From Megachile rotundata (lineage: Eukaryota; Arthropoda; Insecta; Hymenoptera; Megachilidae): DNA of 64,000 nt. Shown piece by piece: positions 12,836-24,030 of the stretch. Positions within the stretch are counted from its first letter, which is position 1; each line of letters begins with the position of its first letter. The DNA lies in NCBI RefSeq assembly GCF_050947335.1, contig NC_134991.1, forward strand, positions 4,836,001 to 4,900,000, given 5' to 3'. The position numbers and the translations under genes were made by a program. The notes below the pieces were generated by a model. It made no database searches. It saw only the letters and a list, made by a program, of their open reading frames with translations, and was not told the origin of the DNA.

Positions 12836-14089
12836 AAAGGAGCGCAAAAATTCAACTACCGTAAGAGCAAGCGATGAAATATATGGTGGACGTGACGATG
12901 ACCGTAATCGCCTTCGACAGCCCCATTAAAAACACACACGAAAACGAAAGTCGAAGTGTCGCGGCCAAGATGGTAACCGCGCCATATGGAACTTGTTCAT
13001 CGTGACCCTGGCAGACAATGTTTAGGTTTTTTTGAAAAAGTAAGGATTCGTTTCCCCAGAAATTCATTGGTAAAACATGAGGACAATATATTACGATTTC
13101 TAGTTCTGAGTGAGTGAAGAAGAAAGTAGTCGGACGATAATATTAAACATATTTTAAAAATTTAAAAATTGTTCTATTCTATGCAAAGTCCAATCATGCT
13201 ACACTACTGGCAAGCCCAGTATCAGTTATTGGCGTAGAGTCTCCCTAAGGTACAACTGCAAAAGAACCAAATCCAACATATGATTGTAGTGACAAAAACG
13301 CTTTTATGCCTGAGAACAAACGTACGACAAAGGATTAAATCGACCCCAAATCCCAATATCGACTTATTCTGTAGATTCACCTCCTTTCTTGTTGTATCAG
13401 ATCGAAAACTATAGCATTAAAGACATTGTAATGCATCGTAAGGATGGTAAGTTGAAAGAGCTGACGTAACCTGCAATATCATTCATCCAACGGAACTTAG
13501 GCCAGAGGGTTAGCCTGATCTTATGCACTTCAGTCTGATAAACTGGATTACGGTTTCCTCTATCCCACGCCCTTCACTTTCGTTCGCATAGCTTTCTGCA
13601 CGGTCTTCTCTTCCATTTTAGGTTAGGTTGTAGCCTCGCCTCTACACGACTACGTATTATCTTCCTGTGCATTGTATCGCGTAAACCGGGATCAAACTCT
13701 ATACATTCAAGATACTACGTTGTCCCCAACTTTACGACCCTGCGGACGTCGAAAGCGTCGTTTATTGAAGATTGCAGTAACACACCAGCCTGATGCATTA
13801 CGAGGATAAATCTATCGAGTAAGAGCATCGATACGGGCGCTACATTTGTCGATATACATTTTTAACGTTCGAGTTGTTTGGGACGGAGTACGGACATCTG
13901 CGTACACTAAAGTGGATGCTAGGATGTATAGAAAAACGTGGTAGTATATGGACAAATGGTTATGCGGGCATTGAAATTTGTTGAGGGAGAATTTTGTGGA
14001 TTGTTGGTCAGTTTTGATGTTTACATAGTTTTGATATGTGTGATAGAGAAATTTTTAGAGAAGGCTGTATTTTTCAAGTGTTTGAAGTG
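12836..14089. other. Higher-complexity DNA, nothing recognised
   Basis: This is closer to balanced base composition than its surroundings, without long open frames or TE termini. It could be unique intergenic or intronic sequence. No feature can be supported by eye. Confidence 0.45.
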
Positions 14090-14640
14090 ACAAACTTGGA
14101 ATTTTGGGAGTTTTTAAGTTTACTTTGGATGTTTTGCAATTTGGGAGCTTTTTGAAGTGGAATGTTTGGTATGTTTTAAGTTTACTTTACAAATTTAGTG
14201 ATTTGGGAATTTTAGGTAGTTGGAAATTTGGTAATTTTTAAATTTATTTTAGAAATATGTATAGACATTTTTGAGTTCAAGGTATTGAATATTTGGGATT
14301 TAAGAATTCTGCAATTTAGAAATTGGGAATTTAATATTTTAAATATTTATAATTTTGGAAGTACAGAATTTGAGGTTTGGGAATCTGAACATTTGATATT
14401 GTGGAGCTCGTACATTTCAAAATTTTTTAAAAATTTGAGTACTTGCCTACCTTAAAATTTAATAGTATGGACATTATTAAAATTTGATGGTCTCAAAAAT
14501 ATCAAAAAATTGAATCATATTAAAATGTGAAAAGCCCAGTCTTATATTTGAAAATTTCAAAACATCAATATTTGAAAATATATAAAATATAAAAATTTGC
14601 AAGACAACTTCTTAAATATCGAAATTAAAAATTGTTCAAT
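14090..14640. repeat. Degenerate GGAATTTGG / GAAATTT array
   Basis: Imperfect units around TTTGGAATTTTGGG in the first half and AAATTTGAAAATT in the second half. The frame at 14228-14455 is its translation. Confidence 0.7.
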
Positions 14641-15890
14641 ACTTTAAGTTAACATTGCGACCTATTGTAGTAGTAAAGCCAGTACGAATAATTATTCAAC
14701 TTTTGAATACGCCAGAATCTACCGTTCAGAGATTAAGAAATTCAATGAACCAGAGCTTATAAGAACTGTACCGTTGTTGAATCATAACTGTTCATTGCTT
14801 GTTTCAACTTGTATGTGTGCTCTTTCATTTATTCGGAACTACGTAATTCCACATCCCGTATGCTTTGTACTGCGAGTAGCAGGGAACGTGCCAGTAGAGG
14901 CATTTACAGCCCTTTGACGGGCCATCCTTTAACGTCGTTTCTACGTTTACGTTTCTGCGAACGAACAAACGAGTATCGCAGAGCAATTTGCCTTTTCACC
15001 CACGGTATATTTACCTGTGAAGTTTCCATGTAACTGCTACGATTTCCCTCGTTTCTCTATGTACGAAGGATAAACAACATTTTTACGTTCGATAAAAGAT
15101 ATTAGGGAATATACGGTTGCAGTAACAAGATATTAGAGAATTTATATTATTAGTCACAAGATTAGGAATATTAAAATACGTGTAATACTAGTCACATGAT
15201 TTTAGAAAATATGGAATAGGGGTTGTAAGATAATAGAAAATGTATATTAAGCTCTACGTATAATTTATCGTTGACGATAGTACTTGATACGATAGTAACG
15301 ATAGTACTCATCATTGACGTCAGTCGTGAAATCAACAATAACTGTGTGTGATATCGGTTTCGATAGTGTCAGACACGTTTAATCATTCAGAACGACTTTA
15401 AAATCTCATCCTTGCCCTACCTTTATGTTTACAGTAACTACTCTAAATTACACATTTGAATTCGCGCGAGGCACTTGGTCTATCAACATATGCAGACTTC
15501 TCAACTATAGAAACTCTGTAAGAAATGCAAGTATCAACGCAAATATCGATCGAGCATGATTGAAAAAGTGAAGTCGAACTTGCAGAAGTTTTACAAGTGG
15601 ATAAAAATCGCTGAATTACAGTTCGAAAGACAGAAATCGTGACATTTTATTAGATTAAAGTACGCCAACCTTTTTCGACTCGGTAAGCCCAGTATCTAAC
15701 TTGAACGAAAAGTTTGTTACACCATCCTGTCGGATTAAATTGGTATGTAGACCTGTATTAAATTTATTTCTATGTGGGCAATACCTTTTGTTAAAGTCAA
15801 ATGGCGTGTGGGACTGAAATAAACTGGGCCGAATGAATGTGTTTTAACTTTTAGTAGATAATACTGTAGCAGTCTGTTACAATAGTTGTA
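14641..15890. other. No gene recognised; small tandem repeat inside
   Basis: Between about 15098 and 15240 a unit resembling AAGATATTAGAGAATTTAT occurs about five times with heavy decay. The rest has no recognised feature up to the mariner end. Confidence 0.45.
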
Positions 15891-16786
15891 CGAGGTGTGA
15901 CCCAAAAGAAACGAGACTCGGTGTGTATCTTGAAAAAACAATGGAATTGGCAGCAATTGTTTTTGTGGCATCATCCCACATATCTCCTCTATCCATGTTG
16001 CAAATTTCGATTGAATCGGTCATACCATTTGGAAGTATTGTGTTATTTAGTGAACACGTGCAACTGCATTCTGCCGGAAAAATCTCTAACGTAAAAACCG
16101 AACAGCGAATAAACATCAAGTTTCTTGTAAAATTTATTGAAATCTGTTGTAACATGTGATGAGACATGGATTTTTACCTATGACCCACAAAGTAAGCGCC
16201 AGTCGATGCAGTGGAAATCTTCAGGATCCCCAAAACCCAAAAAAGCACGCATGTCAAAATCAAAGTTCGACATTAATGGAATTGTAATGATTAAGTGGTT
16301 TCCCAGTGATCAGGCTGTTAACCAATACTATTACATTGAAGTACTAAAAAGATTTAGTGAAAAAATTAGGAAAAAAAGGCCACAGTTGTGGAGCGATGGA
16401 TGGCTGTTGCACCAGGACGATGCACCCGTTCACACGGCACTGTCTGTCAAGCAGTTTCTGACCAGCAAAAATATTACTGTGATGGGGCATCCTCCTTATT
16501 CATCTGATTTGGCTCCCTGTGACTGTTTTTTATTTCCTAAAGTTAAATTTTGCTTAAAGGGAACCCATTTCACCTCAGTTAAAGAGGTTCAGGCAAAAAC
16601 GGAGAATCTTCCGAAAGGACTTCCAAAAACCTCGTTCCAGAATTGTTACTAACAATGGCAGCGCCGAATGCATAAGTATGTGAATGCTGAAGGGGACTAC
16701 TTTGAAGGTGATAATGTCACGGAGAACTGATTCTCCAGGTACAATGATTTATTGGACCAGTCTCGTTACTTTTGGGTCACACCTCG
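15891..16786 (+). mobile_element. Internally deleted mariner element
   Basis: The ends are inverted repeats beginning CGAGGTGTGACCCAAAAG and, on the minus strand, CGAGGTGTGACCCAAAAG, flanked by TA at 15889-15890 and 16787-16788 as expected for mariner insertion. The element is 896 bp against roughly 1.3 kb for a full mariner, so a few hundred bases, mainly from the N-terminal half of the transposase, are missing. The coding remnant is described separately. Being internally deleted and with a broken gene, it could move only in trans. Confidence 0.95.
16082..16730 (+). pseudogene. Mariner transposase pseudogene (DD34D)
   Basis: The reading resembles a mariner transposase, which cuts and pastes its element at TA sites in the nucleus. 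The N-terminus SNVKTEQRINIKFLVK is followed at once by sequence around the first catalytic Asp (CDETW), so most of the DNA-binding half is deleted. The second Asp lies in HQDDAPVH, the third in YSSDLAPCD, with 34 residues between them: the mariner DD34D spacing. Defects seen: the expected initiator is ATC at 16082, the two parts are in different frames, and a TAA after QNCY interrupts the C-terminal tail. That tail continues in frame as QWQRRMHKYVNAEGDYFEGD to a TGA at 16728-16730. The catalytic residues are intact although the gene is dead. The frame from 16137 to 16652 is the longest surviving piece. Confidence 0.93.
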
Positions 16787-16788
16787 TA

Positions 16789-17237
16789 TGTGGTCAGAAT
16801 ACTTGAGAATTTCATTACATGGTAATGTAGGTATAATTTGGTATTCTACAGGATGTCAATTTGGTATTGTACAGGACGTTTCTGTGTTGATGATACAAAC
16901 AAGAAAGGAATAATTTTGTATGCAAAACCTAGTAAAAAACATACATGGTTTGCATGCAGCTTCATTTTCGTAAAAATTAAAGCGGGAGTTTTTTGTAAGA
17001 TCATTTGTTTACAAAAAGGTGGATGACAATTTTAACGGTTTCATTATTAAGTCAGTAATTAGTGCATGTTGTAGATTAAGAAATTTAGTTCTAAATTATT
17101 ATTAATTGGTATACTTTATGGTATTGTAATATACACAATTATAACATTGTGTACTGTGTGTGTATTTGTCACACATTCGTATAAATTCAATACGGTACAC
17201 ATTTGTATATTAATAATCATGAAGAATAACGACGAAT
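16789..17237. other. No gene recognised
   Basis: AT-rich sequence between two transposon relics. The frame at 16838-17026 has no recognisable features. Confidence 0.5.
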
Positions 17238-17248
17238 AATTAATTTAA

Positions 17249-17713
17249 TCTTAAAGAAAAAATTAAAAATTTTTGGAACAAAGAGTGGAGTGCATTAACA
17301 AAACCCCGTATAAAATTAATAAAAAACGACTTTTACGAAAGATCCATTACCTGGAAATTACCCAGACCAGACCAAGTGATAGTATCTCGAATTATTATAG
17401 GCCACATTAAACTGACCCATCAACACCTCCTCCACAAAGCAGACCCACTAATATGCGAATCGTGCAATGACCACCTCACAATTGAACATACATGTATCAT
17501 CATCCACTGCAGAAAATATATTCCAATCAGGCAACGGCATAACATTAAAAACCAACCCTAAAGGACAATCTGAAGGACAACACATCGATCCAAAATCTAC
17601 TACAGTACCTCAAAATGACTAAATTGTACAACAAGCTCTAATAATGTACTCTCCGAGTCGCTAATAACCCTTAGCGGTTGATGCGAAACAGATAAATGAA
17701 TAAATGAAAAAAA
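17249..17713 (+). mobile_element. 5'-truncated non-LTR retrotransposon with target duplication
   Basis: The insert is flanked by an 11-bp direct repeat AATTAATTTAA at 17238-17248 and 17714-17724. It ends with ATAAATGAATAAATG and an A-rich tail. It holds only the last ~105 codons of the second ORF plus about 150 bp of 3' UTR. Truncation at the 5' end, an A-rich tail and a target duplication of this length are the signature of target-primed reverse transcription. Confidence 0.88.
17250..17561 (+). pseudogene. C-terminal end of a non-LTR retrotransposon ORF2
   Basis: The frame is open from the element's 5' break to a TAA at 17559-17561. It shows the C-terminal tail typical of Jockey/I-superfamily polyproteins: VSRIIIGHIKLTHQHLL, then a Cys/His cluster CESCNDH..TIEHTC....HC. 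In the family this region lies after the reverse transcriptase and RNase H and ends in a zinc-knuckle-like motif. The reverse transcriptase itself is absent through 5' truncation, so no function is expected. The superfamily call is from memory of the motif; the exact clade cannot be settled by eye. Confidence 0.85.
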
Positions 17714-17827
17714 AATTAATTTAAATTATATTATATAATACTAATTTTACGTAGCAAAGAATTTATTGCAGTATCTGAAATAATTATTGTTTCATTTAAT
17801 TTACGTTTTATAACACATTCCAAAGCT

Positions 17828-18330
17828 ATTATCTCTCATAGTCTTAAATCGTTGAGTCTCATCTACAGTATCTCAAAGTTTTTTAAGAACACTGACACTT
17901 TTAAAGAACTAATTAAACCTATTAATGAAAGCCAACTAATTAGACCTATTTTAGAGTACGGAAGCATAATCTGGTCTCCGTACTATGACTCTCACATTAA
18001 TGATATTGAATGCGTCCAGCACAAATTTTGAAGGCTTGCTGCCAAGCATAGTGGTTGTTCCATGTCGTTTAATTCTCACGACTACGATTTAATTCTTAAT
18101 AATCTAAACCTTCAAACGCTGCACAATAGAAGAAAAATGCTCGACGTTATATTCTTTTGTAAAATAATGGTATGGTAGCTTGCATGATGATAATCCAGCT
18201 TTTCTCTTTGAATATACCTTCAGCTTGCCCAAGAAACTGCTCTTTAATTCGTACTGCACATCGTACTAATTACGGTTGTTTCAGTTGCGTAAATCGAATC
18301 GAAAATTATTTTAATTTAATTATAACATTA
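17828..18330 (+). pseudogene. Second non-LTR reverse transcriptase C-terminal fragment
   Basis: The first frame (17828 to about 18168) reads through LKSLSLIYSISKFFKN, then LIRPILEYGSIIWSPYY, DIECVQHKF, and LNLQTLHNRRKMLDVIFF. This is the thumb-side region following the reverse transcriptase in Jockey-like elements. An in-frame TGA sits near 18030. After a frameshift near 18170 the reading continues as LNIPSACPRN..RTAHRTNYG..SCVNRIENYFN, the usual end region of the same family. The Tc1-like element at 18333 is inserted there; sequence beyond it (19639 onwards) can be read as a short continuation (FRNFIASLKYSLADFL) to a stop. This is a different copy from the fragment at 17249. Confidence 0.8.
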
Positions 18331-18332
18331 TA

Positions 18333-19636
18333 CACTGCTCAAAAGAAATATGGCATAGAAAAAATTTAGGCAAAAATTGGCCAAATTTGACTGATGATAA
18401 CTCCGTGAAAAATCATCGCAAAGTTATGCTCTTTTTTTTAAATTAAAGCTTGAGATCTCTACTTTAAGACCCTGTAGTTTGATTTTAGATTTGATGCATC
18501 CCTACCACAATAACACCGTAAATGTGAGGTCATGTTTGCAATATTGAAAATTACAAAGTTTGACGAAATGCATGGACTTGCCACATTTTTTTGGGGCGAT
18601 ACTGTTTACAGCAGCATAAAGTACAAACCTTTATCTTCAATTTCCAGTATGTGAGAAACTGCTACCATTTTTTTCTGCAAAGATACAGAACTTTAAAGAA
18701 ACCCTTGCATTTATGGCATATACCGCCGGCATTAGCATTACCCGATATGCACCTCGGAGAGGTTGCTGGACAGATTTTGCGCATCATATGCCTCTGACAA
18801 GAGCCTTTCTTTGTGTGTATTTGTGTGTGAGTATCTGTGTGTCTGTATGTTTGAATTCTAATAACGCGTGTTTCCACCGCGTTGTTGAATTATCCCTTGC
18901 AGTCGATTACTCATGTTAATGCAAGCCCTAATTTCTTCCTGTGGAATGTCATTCCAAATTTCAGTTAAGACTTGCGATAGATCTTACAGATTGGTAGGTT
19001 GTCTTGTTAAATTTCTATAGGGTTCAAATTTGGACTTACTGCAGAATATGGAAGCAATCAAATTGAATTGGGACTGCAAAATTCGAGAATGATTCTCAAC
19101 GAGGCTTCTCGACGATAATTCATACACACACACAGATTCTCACACACAAATACACACAGAAAAGGCTCCTGTCAGAGCCATATAATGTGCAAAATCTGTC
19201 CAGCAACCTCTCCGAGGTGCATATCGGGTAATGCTAATGCCGGCGGTATATGCCATAAATGCAAGGGTTTCTTTAAAGTTCTGTATCTTTGCAGAAAAAA
19301 ATGGTAGCGGTTTTTCACATACTGGAAATTAAAGATAAAGGTTTGTACTTTATGCTGCTGTAAACAGTATCGCCCCAAAAAAATGTGGCAAGTCCATGCA
19401 TTTCGACAAACTTTGTAATTTTCAATATTGCAAACATGACCTCACATTTACGGTGTTATTGTGGTAGGGATGCATCAAATCTAAAATCAAACTACAGGGT
19501 TTTAAAGTAGAGATCTCAAGCTTTAATTTAAAAAAAAGAGCATAACTTTGCGATGATTTTTCACGGAGTTATCATCAGTCGAATTTGGCCAATTTTTGCC
19601 CAAAATTTTTCTATGCCATATTTCTTTTGAGCAGTG
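18333..19636 (-). mobile_element. Tc1-like element with ~500-bp inverted arms
   Basis: TA flanks the element at 18331-18332 and 19637-19638, and the ends are inverted copies starting CACTGCTCAAAAGAAATATG. The arms (18333 to about 18845 and about 19120-19636) stay nearly identical for some 500 bp, including a GT/CA-rich inner edge. The ~275-bp centre carries a broken Tc1 transposase C-terminus on the minus strand. The arms each contain a matching 68-codon open frame (18591-18797 plus, 19172-19378 minus). Because that frame lies wholly in the inverted repeat and has no family features, I treat it as fortuitous. Confidence 0.92.
18858..19042 (-). pseudogene. Tc1 transposase C-terminal remnant
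   Basis: On the minus strand, 19042-19013 reads AVSPNLNPIE, the Tc1 motif around the third catalytic residue (SPDLNPIE in typical members; here Asn replaces Asp). After a stop and a frameshift, 18968-18858 reads LTEIWNDIPQEEIRACI, then RLQGIIQQRGG and a stop. This is the standard Tc1 C-terminus (W..IPQE.......RR...VI..RGG). The N-terminal DNA-binding domain and the first two catalytic Asp residues are absent. It cannot encode an active enzyme. Confidence 0.9.
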
Positions 19637-19638
19637 TA

Positions 19639-19994
19639 TATTCAGAAACTTCATAGCATCTTTAAAATACTCGTTAGCTGATTTTCTTTAACTCTTAATT
19701 ATATTATATTTTCGTGTTTATATGTGACATTATTGAACTTGCAACAAAATGTGTTAAATAAAAGTGACGCATTTTTTCACGTAGAATATAATTCTAGGAA
19801 TAAATATGGGTTTATGATGAACAAGACAAGATGACCTTGAAGTAATGTCGAAGACGTCCATGCATTAAAAAATTAGTAATGACATTTAACAGCCCACTTG
19901 AAATACTAAAAGGCATGTGTCAGTTTGTTTTTCTTAAATCATACGTCTTCAAGATTTTTGACTACTTTACTTTTTTTAATGTCAAGTTAAATAG
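19639..19994. other. Flank of the Tc1 insertion; isolated TE end
   Basis: The first ~60 bp may continue the interrupted non-LTR fragment. Near 20000 the string AGGACACCCTGTATA looks like a right end of a TA-inserting element (compare ACAGGGTGTCCC at 46141). I could not find its partner end. Confidence 0.4.
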
Positions 19995-20440
19995 GACACC
20001 CTGTATAGAACATAGGGCTTCGTCTGTTACTTGAGAAGACAGTGGTACCTGTAACAAAAATATAGAAATCAAATTAAACACTATTGCAGCAATAATTGTC
20101 GAATATTATCCATTATATTACACTTTCTTTACAATATTTTTTGTAAGTTGTAAAAAGAAAATCGTTTAATTAATTTATACTCGCAGAAACTTGTGTAATT
20201 ATAATAATAGGATCTCATTTAATTCTTAATTGTAGGATATTCTTTAATTCCTAATTGCAGGATCTTATTTAATTTTTAGTTACTACTAGGTCTTTCATTA
20301 TGTTCATTTTTCATAATCTTACAATTAAGTATAATTATGTATTTTTGTGTTGATACACGACATGTAAGTATCATATATTATATTTCATACTCCATAAAAT
20401 TGTACTTCTTCTTTTTGTTTTTGTTTTTTCTTTATGCAAA
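19995..20440 (-). repeat. Dispersed repeat, family C, copy 1
   Basis: Read on the minus strand, this region matches 53960-54360. Shared blocks are TTTTTGTTACAGGTA, TTGTCTTCT, GACGAAGC and several TAAGAATTAAAT-type blocks. A related piece at 54980-55090 shares ACATGTCGT.CAT.AACAC and the following AATTAAGAATTAAA. Borders are not resolved and no coding trace is visible. It is probably an old non-autonomous transposon. Confidence 0.55.
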
Positions 20441-21040
20441 CTTGAATTTGTGTATTATTTATTGTAAGTAATTGTAGAACTGTAAAATATGTTAAATACC
20501 ATACGACGTATGGCATACATTATATTTATTCTAGTATGAATAAGATTGTTCCGTAAATAAGTAAAATAAAATAATGGTTTGTGTACTTGCAGCTACCATG
20601 GAAACTATTATACATACAACGAAAGTGACCACTTGTGGGTTTTCAGTCAATGGAATATGTTCTGTGTTCGACCGATGTTTTATGGTATCGTTCACGTGAC
20701 ACCGTAGATTTCACTCGAGGGAACAAAAGCCCTGACGAAATTAAATAATTATCGTATAATCACAATGAAATGTGCGACAATGTGCATCCATTGTTTCATT
20801 AACCGCATTGATGCAGCAAGATAATTATTCTACGTGAGAAATGAGCAATAAAAGACAGTAAAATAATAACGATATGAATGAATTAGGTATTGTTGTCGTT
20901 TTCCCTTTCTTATGTTCTACTTCTTTTATCTGATTTTCTGACTATGGCAATACCATTAAGTAAACTGCTTATTTAATTAAATTTATTCATTTGCGTTATC
21001 AGAGCATTTTAATTGTTATATTCTTCATAATTTTCTTAAT
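20441..21040. other. No gene recognised
   Basis: AT-rich sequence without repeats or coding features that I can support. Confidence 0.5.
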
Positions 21041-21960
21041 TTATTTTAAGTTTCGTGCATTTTTGCAGTTTCGTATTATATAGTAGTTTCTTAATTTCAA
21101 AAGTTTGAAATATTTTTAATTCTGTATTTTCAAATTTTTAAATTATTAGTTATTTATATTTCTGAATTAAAAATACAAGAACTTTAAAACTTACAAATTC
21201 CTATATTTCTAAATTTTCATTTTCCAATTTACTAATATTTCAAATTTGTAAATTTTTTAATTTGAACATTTTATATCCTTACGTGCTTGAATCTCAGATT
21301 TTGAAGCAAGTTTTAAATTTTCAAATCTCTAAAGTTCGAAAATTTTTGGAATTAACACGTTGACTGCCACGCGTGTTTACAGCAAAATCCCCGTCAGGCC
21401 ACCCGTGCCACTGTGGCCCGATGAGAACTCTTGCTGTCACCCGAATATGGGTGACGTGGCCCGATGAGAACTTTTGCTGTCACCCGAATACGGGGGACAC
21501 GGCAGTCAACGTGTTAATATCTATGTATTCCTAAGGTTCTAAGTTTCCATACTATTGTGCTTGGAATTTTGTTAATTTGATATTTTTATATTTCTGAATT
21601 TATGAATTTGAAAATTTCCATATTTCCATATCTTTAAATTGCTGAATGTGCACATTTCTAAATTTCTATACCTCTAAATTGTTACATCCCTCAATTAAAA
21701 ATTTAAAGTATAGAAAATTAAAAATTTTCATATTTCCATATCTTTAAATTACCGAATTTCTAAATTTCTATACCTCTAAATTGTTAAATATCCCAATAAA
21801 ATATTCAAAACATAGAAAATTTTGAATTTCGGTATTTCTAAATTTTCCTTTATTTAAAAATTTAATAATTACAGAATGTACAAATTCGCAAGTTAGAAAA
21901 TTAAATACTTCGCTATTTCTAATTTCTAAGCTAAATAAACTTTCTCCATTCTCAGATTCT
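21041..21960. repeat. Degenerate AAATTTCTA array interrupted by a MITE
   Basis: Long array of imperfect CTAAATTTC and TTTCCATATTTC units. The 158-bp TTAA element at 21356-21513 is inserted in it. A larger unit is also repeated: TATTTCCATATCTTTAAATT appears near 21627 and again near 21739. Confidence 0.75.
21356..21513. mobile_element. 158-bp TTAA-flanked MITE with internal duplication
   Basis: Flanked by TTAA at 21352-21355 and 21514-21517. Its ends are perfect inverted repeats: CACGTTGACTGCC and GGCAGTCAACGTG. Inside, a ~43-bp block starting GTGGCCCGATGAGAAC is duplicated in tandem. Outer bases CACGTT match the end of the piggyBac-like element at 39169, so that type of transposase may have moved it (inference). 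Confidence 0.9.
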
Positions 21961-23288
21961 GTTAAAAAAGTATTCTACCTGTAAGACCATTAAACGTAAC
22001 GTACCATACTTGTTTCTTTCTTGAAGATTTTGTCTCAGCCAAGATTCGTGCTATCTACTTTTCTTGTCCTTTTTCTTTCAACCTAATACAACTTGCAGCA
22101 GCTGTTGCAAGAAGTTTATGTTCTTCATCTTCGCACCACATATTTAAAATACCCAACTTTGTTCATTTATGTGGCAGATACAATAAATTGTGAGAACCAA
22201 ATGTTGTCTTTGTACTTGGAACAAAATTTAAACGCTCCTCAAAATGACTGCTCTTGGTTGAAACAAATTATTTTTACGTACAGTTATAAATTACTTGCTT
22301 CTAGCAACAGTTGGTAACTGTTTGTAACATTGAAAACTTTCTCAATATTCTTTTGATGGAGACTTTCATGAATATTTAATACTTAGATCATAGAGTTATT
22401 CTAAACGTTTTTATTTCACTTTTATACAATTATGTTTATAATGACACAATTTCTTAGAATTTTGTGACTTTTTGTACAACATATTTGTACATATGTACAT
22501 CTATTTTTTAACTACAATATTCACCCGCCGTTAAGTCAGCGTGTGAAGTGGAGCATCTCGGAAAGTTTCTTTCAAAAATAAAATTTGTCATCTTTGCTCT
22601 GCCAAAACAGTTATTGTTTCACAATGCAGTCATTTTGACTGCTTTTGGGCAATATAGGTATATACTAAGTTTCAGTCTTTCTAGTGTTAAGGACTGAAAT
22701 CTTGTAATCATTTTTTAAACCTTCTTATTTTAATAAGTTTGTGATATTAATGAAAATATTTACTTACTTATATAAAGGAGAAACAAAAGTAGAAAATGAT
22801 CTATTTTTAAGAATATTTTCGTACGTCACATAACGAAATCATCTTTCTCAATTTTATTGCATCTGTATATTTTAATAGGAATTGTTTATTAAGCCTATTA
22901 AATGTTACGAGGTTCTGCATGTGTGGATTTTGTTACGAACAAGTAATAAATTATTTATTTCTATTAATACAATATTTATGAAAGTTTCAAAATTAACGTT
23001 TTGCAGTCGAAGATACTTTGTTTGGCAGACAGCAACTTTAAAACTTCCTAGCGGAAAAGTTTGAAGTTATTATTTCTTTGTTATTAATTGGTATTATTGT
23101 CTGCTTTACTGTGTTTATACATAGTGTATATCACACGTATTATACTATAGATTGATTTCAAGAATATTTATTTTAATTTCTTGTATTAAACTAATGGTGG
23201 TGTCAACTTTCGAGTGTCCACAATTGATCATCTGATTGTATGAACAGTTATTTCATATAATAACATATATCATATAATATCATATAAT
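21961..23288. other. No gene recognised
   Basis: Frames at 22093-22317 and 22882-23064 are open but lack recognisable motifs, splice context or repeat similarity. The last 80 bp are an ATATAATA-type low-complexity tract. Confidence 0.5.
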
Positions 23289-23335
23289 AACATTGTATCA
23301 GAACAACTCAATTTTTCGACGGTGAATACACACAG

Positions 23336-23341
23336 TTTATT
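23336..23341 (-). terminator. AATAAA polyadenylation signal of the solo LTR
   Basis: AATAAA on the minus strand about 42 bp before the LTR end, in the expected place for the R region 3' border. Assignment depends on the LTR interpretation. Confidence 0.6.
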
Positions 23342-23593
23342 TCAATTATTATAACAACGTATTATAATTTAGTCTGCGAGTGACATCAATATTACAATCA
23401 AAGCCGAAATACTTGATCCCGCAACGAAAGTCTTTGCAAAATATAAAGTAAAGTCCGTAATGACAAAACAAGTACGTCCCGTAGTGACAAGTTATAAGTG
23501 AAGCCTCGTAACAACAAATATAAAGAATGCAACGCGTAGCAACAAATATAAGAGAATGAATCGAAAGAAGTGCGGGCCCGGTGCCCTCGCCTA

Positions 23594-23600
23594 TTTTATA
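23594..23600 (-). promoter_or_regulatory. TATA box of the solo LTR
   Basis: TATAAAATAG on the minus strand at the edge between the GC-rich U3 and the AT-richer downstream part, as in an LTR promoter. Transcription would run toward lower coordinates. Confidence 0.6.
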
Positions 23601-23964
23601 CGTTTCACTCCCCTACGACGTCTCCTAGCAACCACCCGATTTCTTCGAAATCTGCCACGTGCCCTCCGTCGACATTGGCTTCGCGGTCATCCCTCTACGA
23701 CCGATCCTTGCGATGCCGCCCGCCCTTTGCGGCCGAGCCGCCGCGCCGCCACGCCGCGCGCCGATACCGATGTCGCGCCGGCACTTGCCGGTACCCGCCG
23801 TCAAACGGAGCGGTCCGCGCCTTTGTACTCGTTTCTCGAGAATTACGCATCAGGAGACGTCGCCGAGGAGTGCCTTTCTTTTCTGCCGAAGTGCGCACCT
23901 GGGTTCGCCAGCATTTCGCGGTGGATCAAATACTTATTAATTGGCATTTTTCTCGGAATTTCAG

Positions 23965-24030
23965 AGCATGTGCCACGTGCCACTTTTGCCACGTGCCATT
24001 GCCACGTGCACCACGCACGTGTACATTTCT
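23965..24030. promoter_or_regulatory. Cluster of CACGTG E-box motifs in LTR U3
   Basis: Three CACGTG hexamers and one GCACGTGT occur within about 60 bp, most as GCCACGTGCC; another lies at about 23658. CACGTG is the classical bHLH E-box. A regulatory role is inference. Confidence 0.4.

Noticed and set aside
18591..19378. Two matching 68-codon frames on opposite strands
   Set aside because: They are the same sequence read from the two inverted arms of the Tc1-like element. There is no domain and the transposase remnant lies between them, so a conserved arm frame is likely chance.
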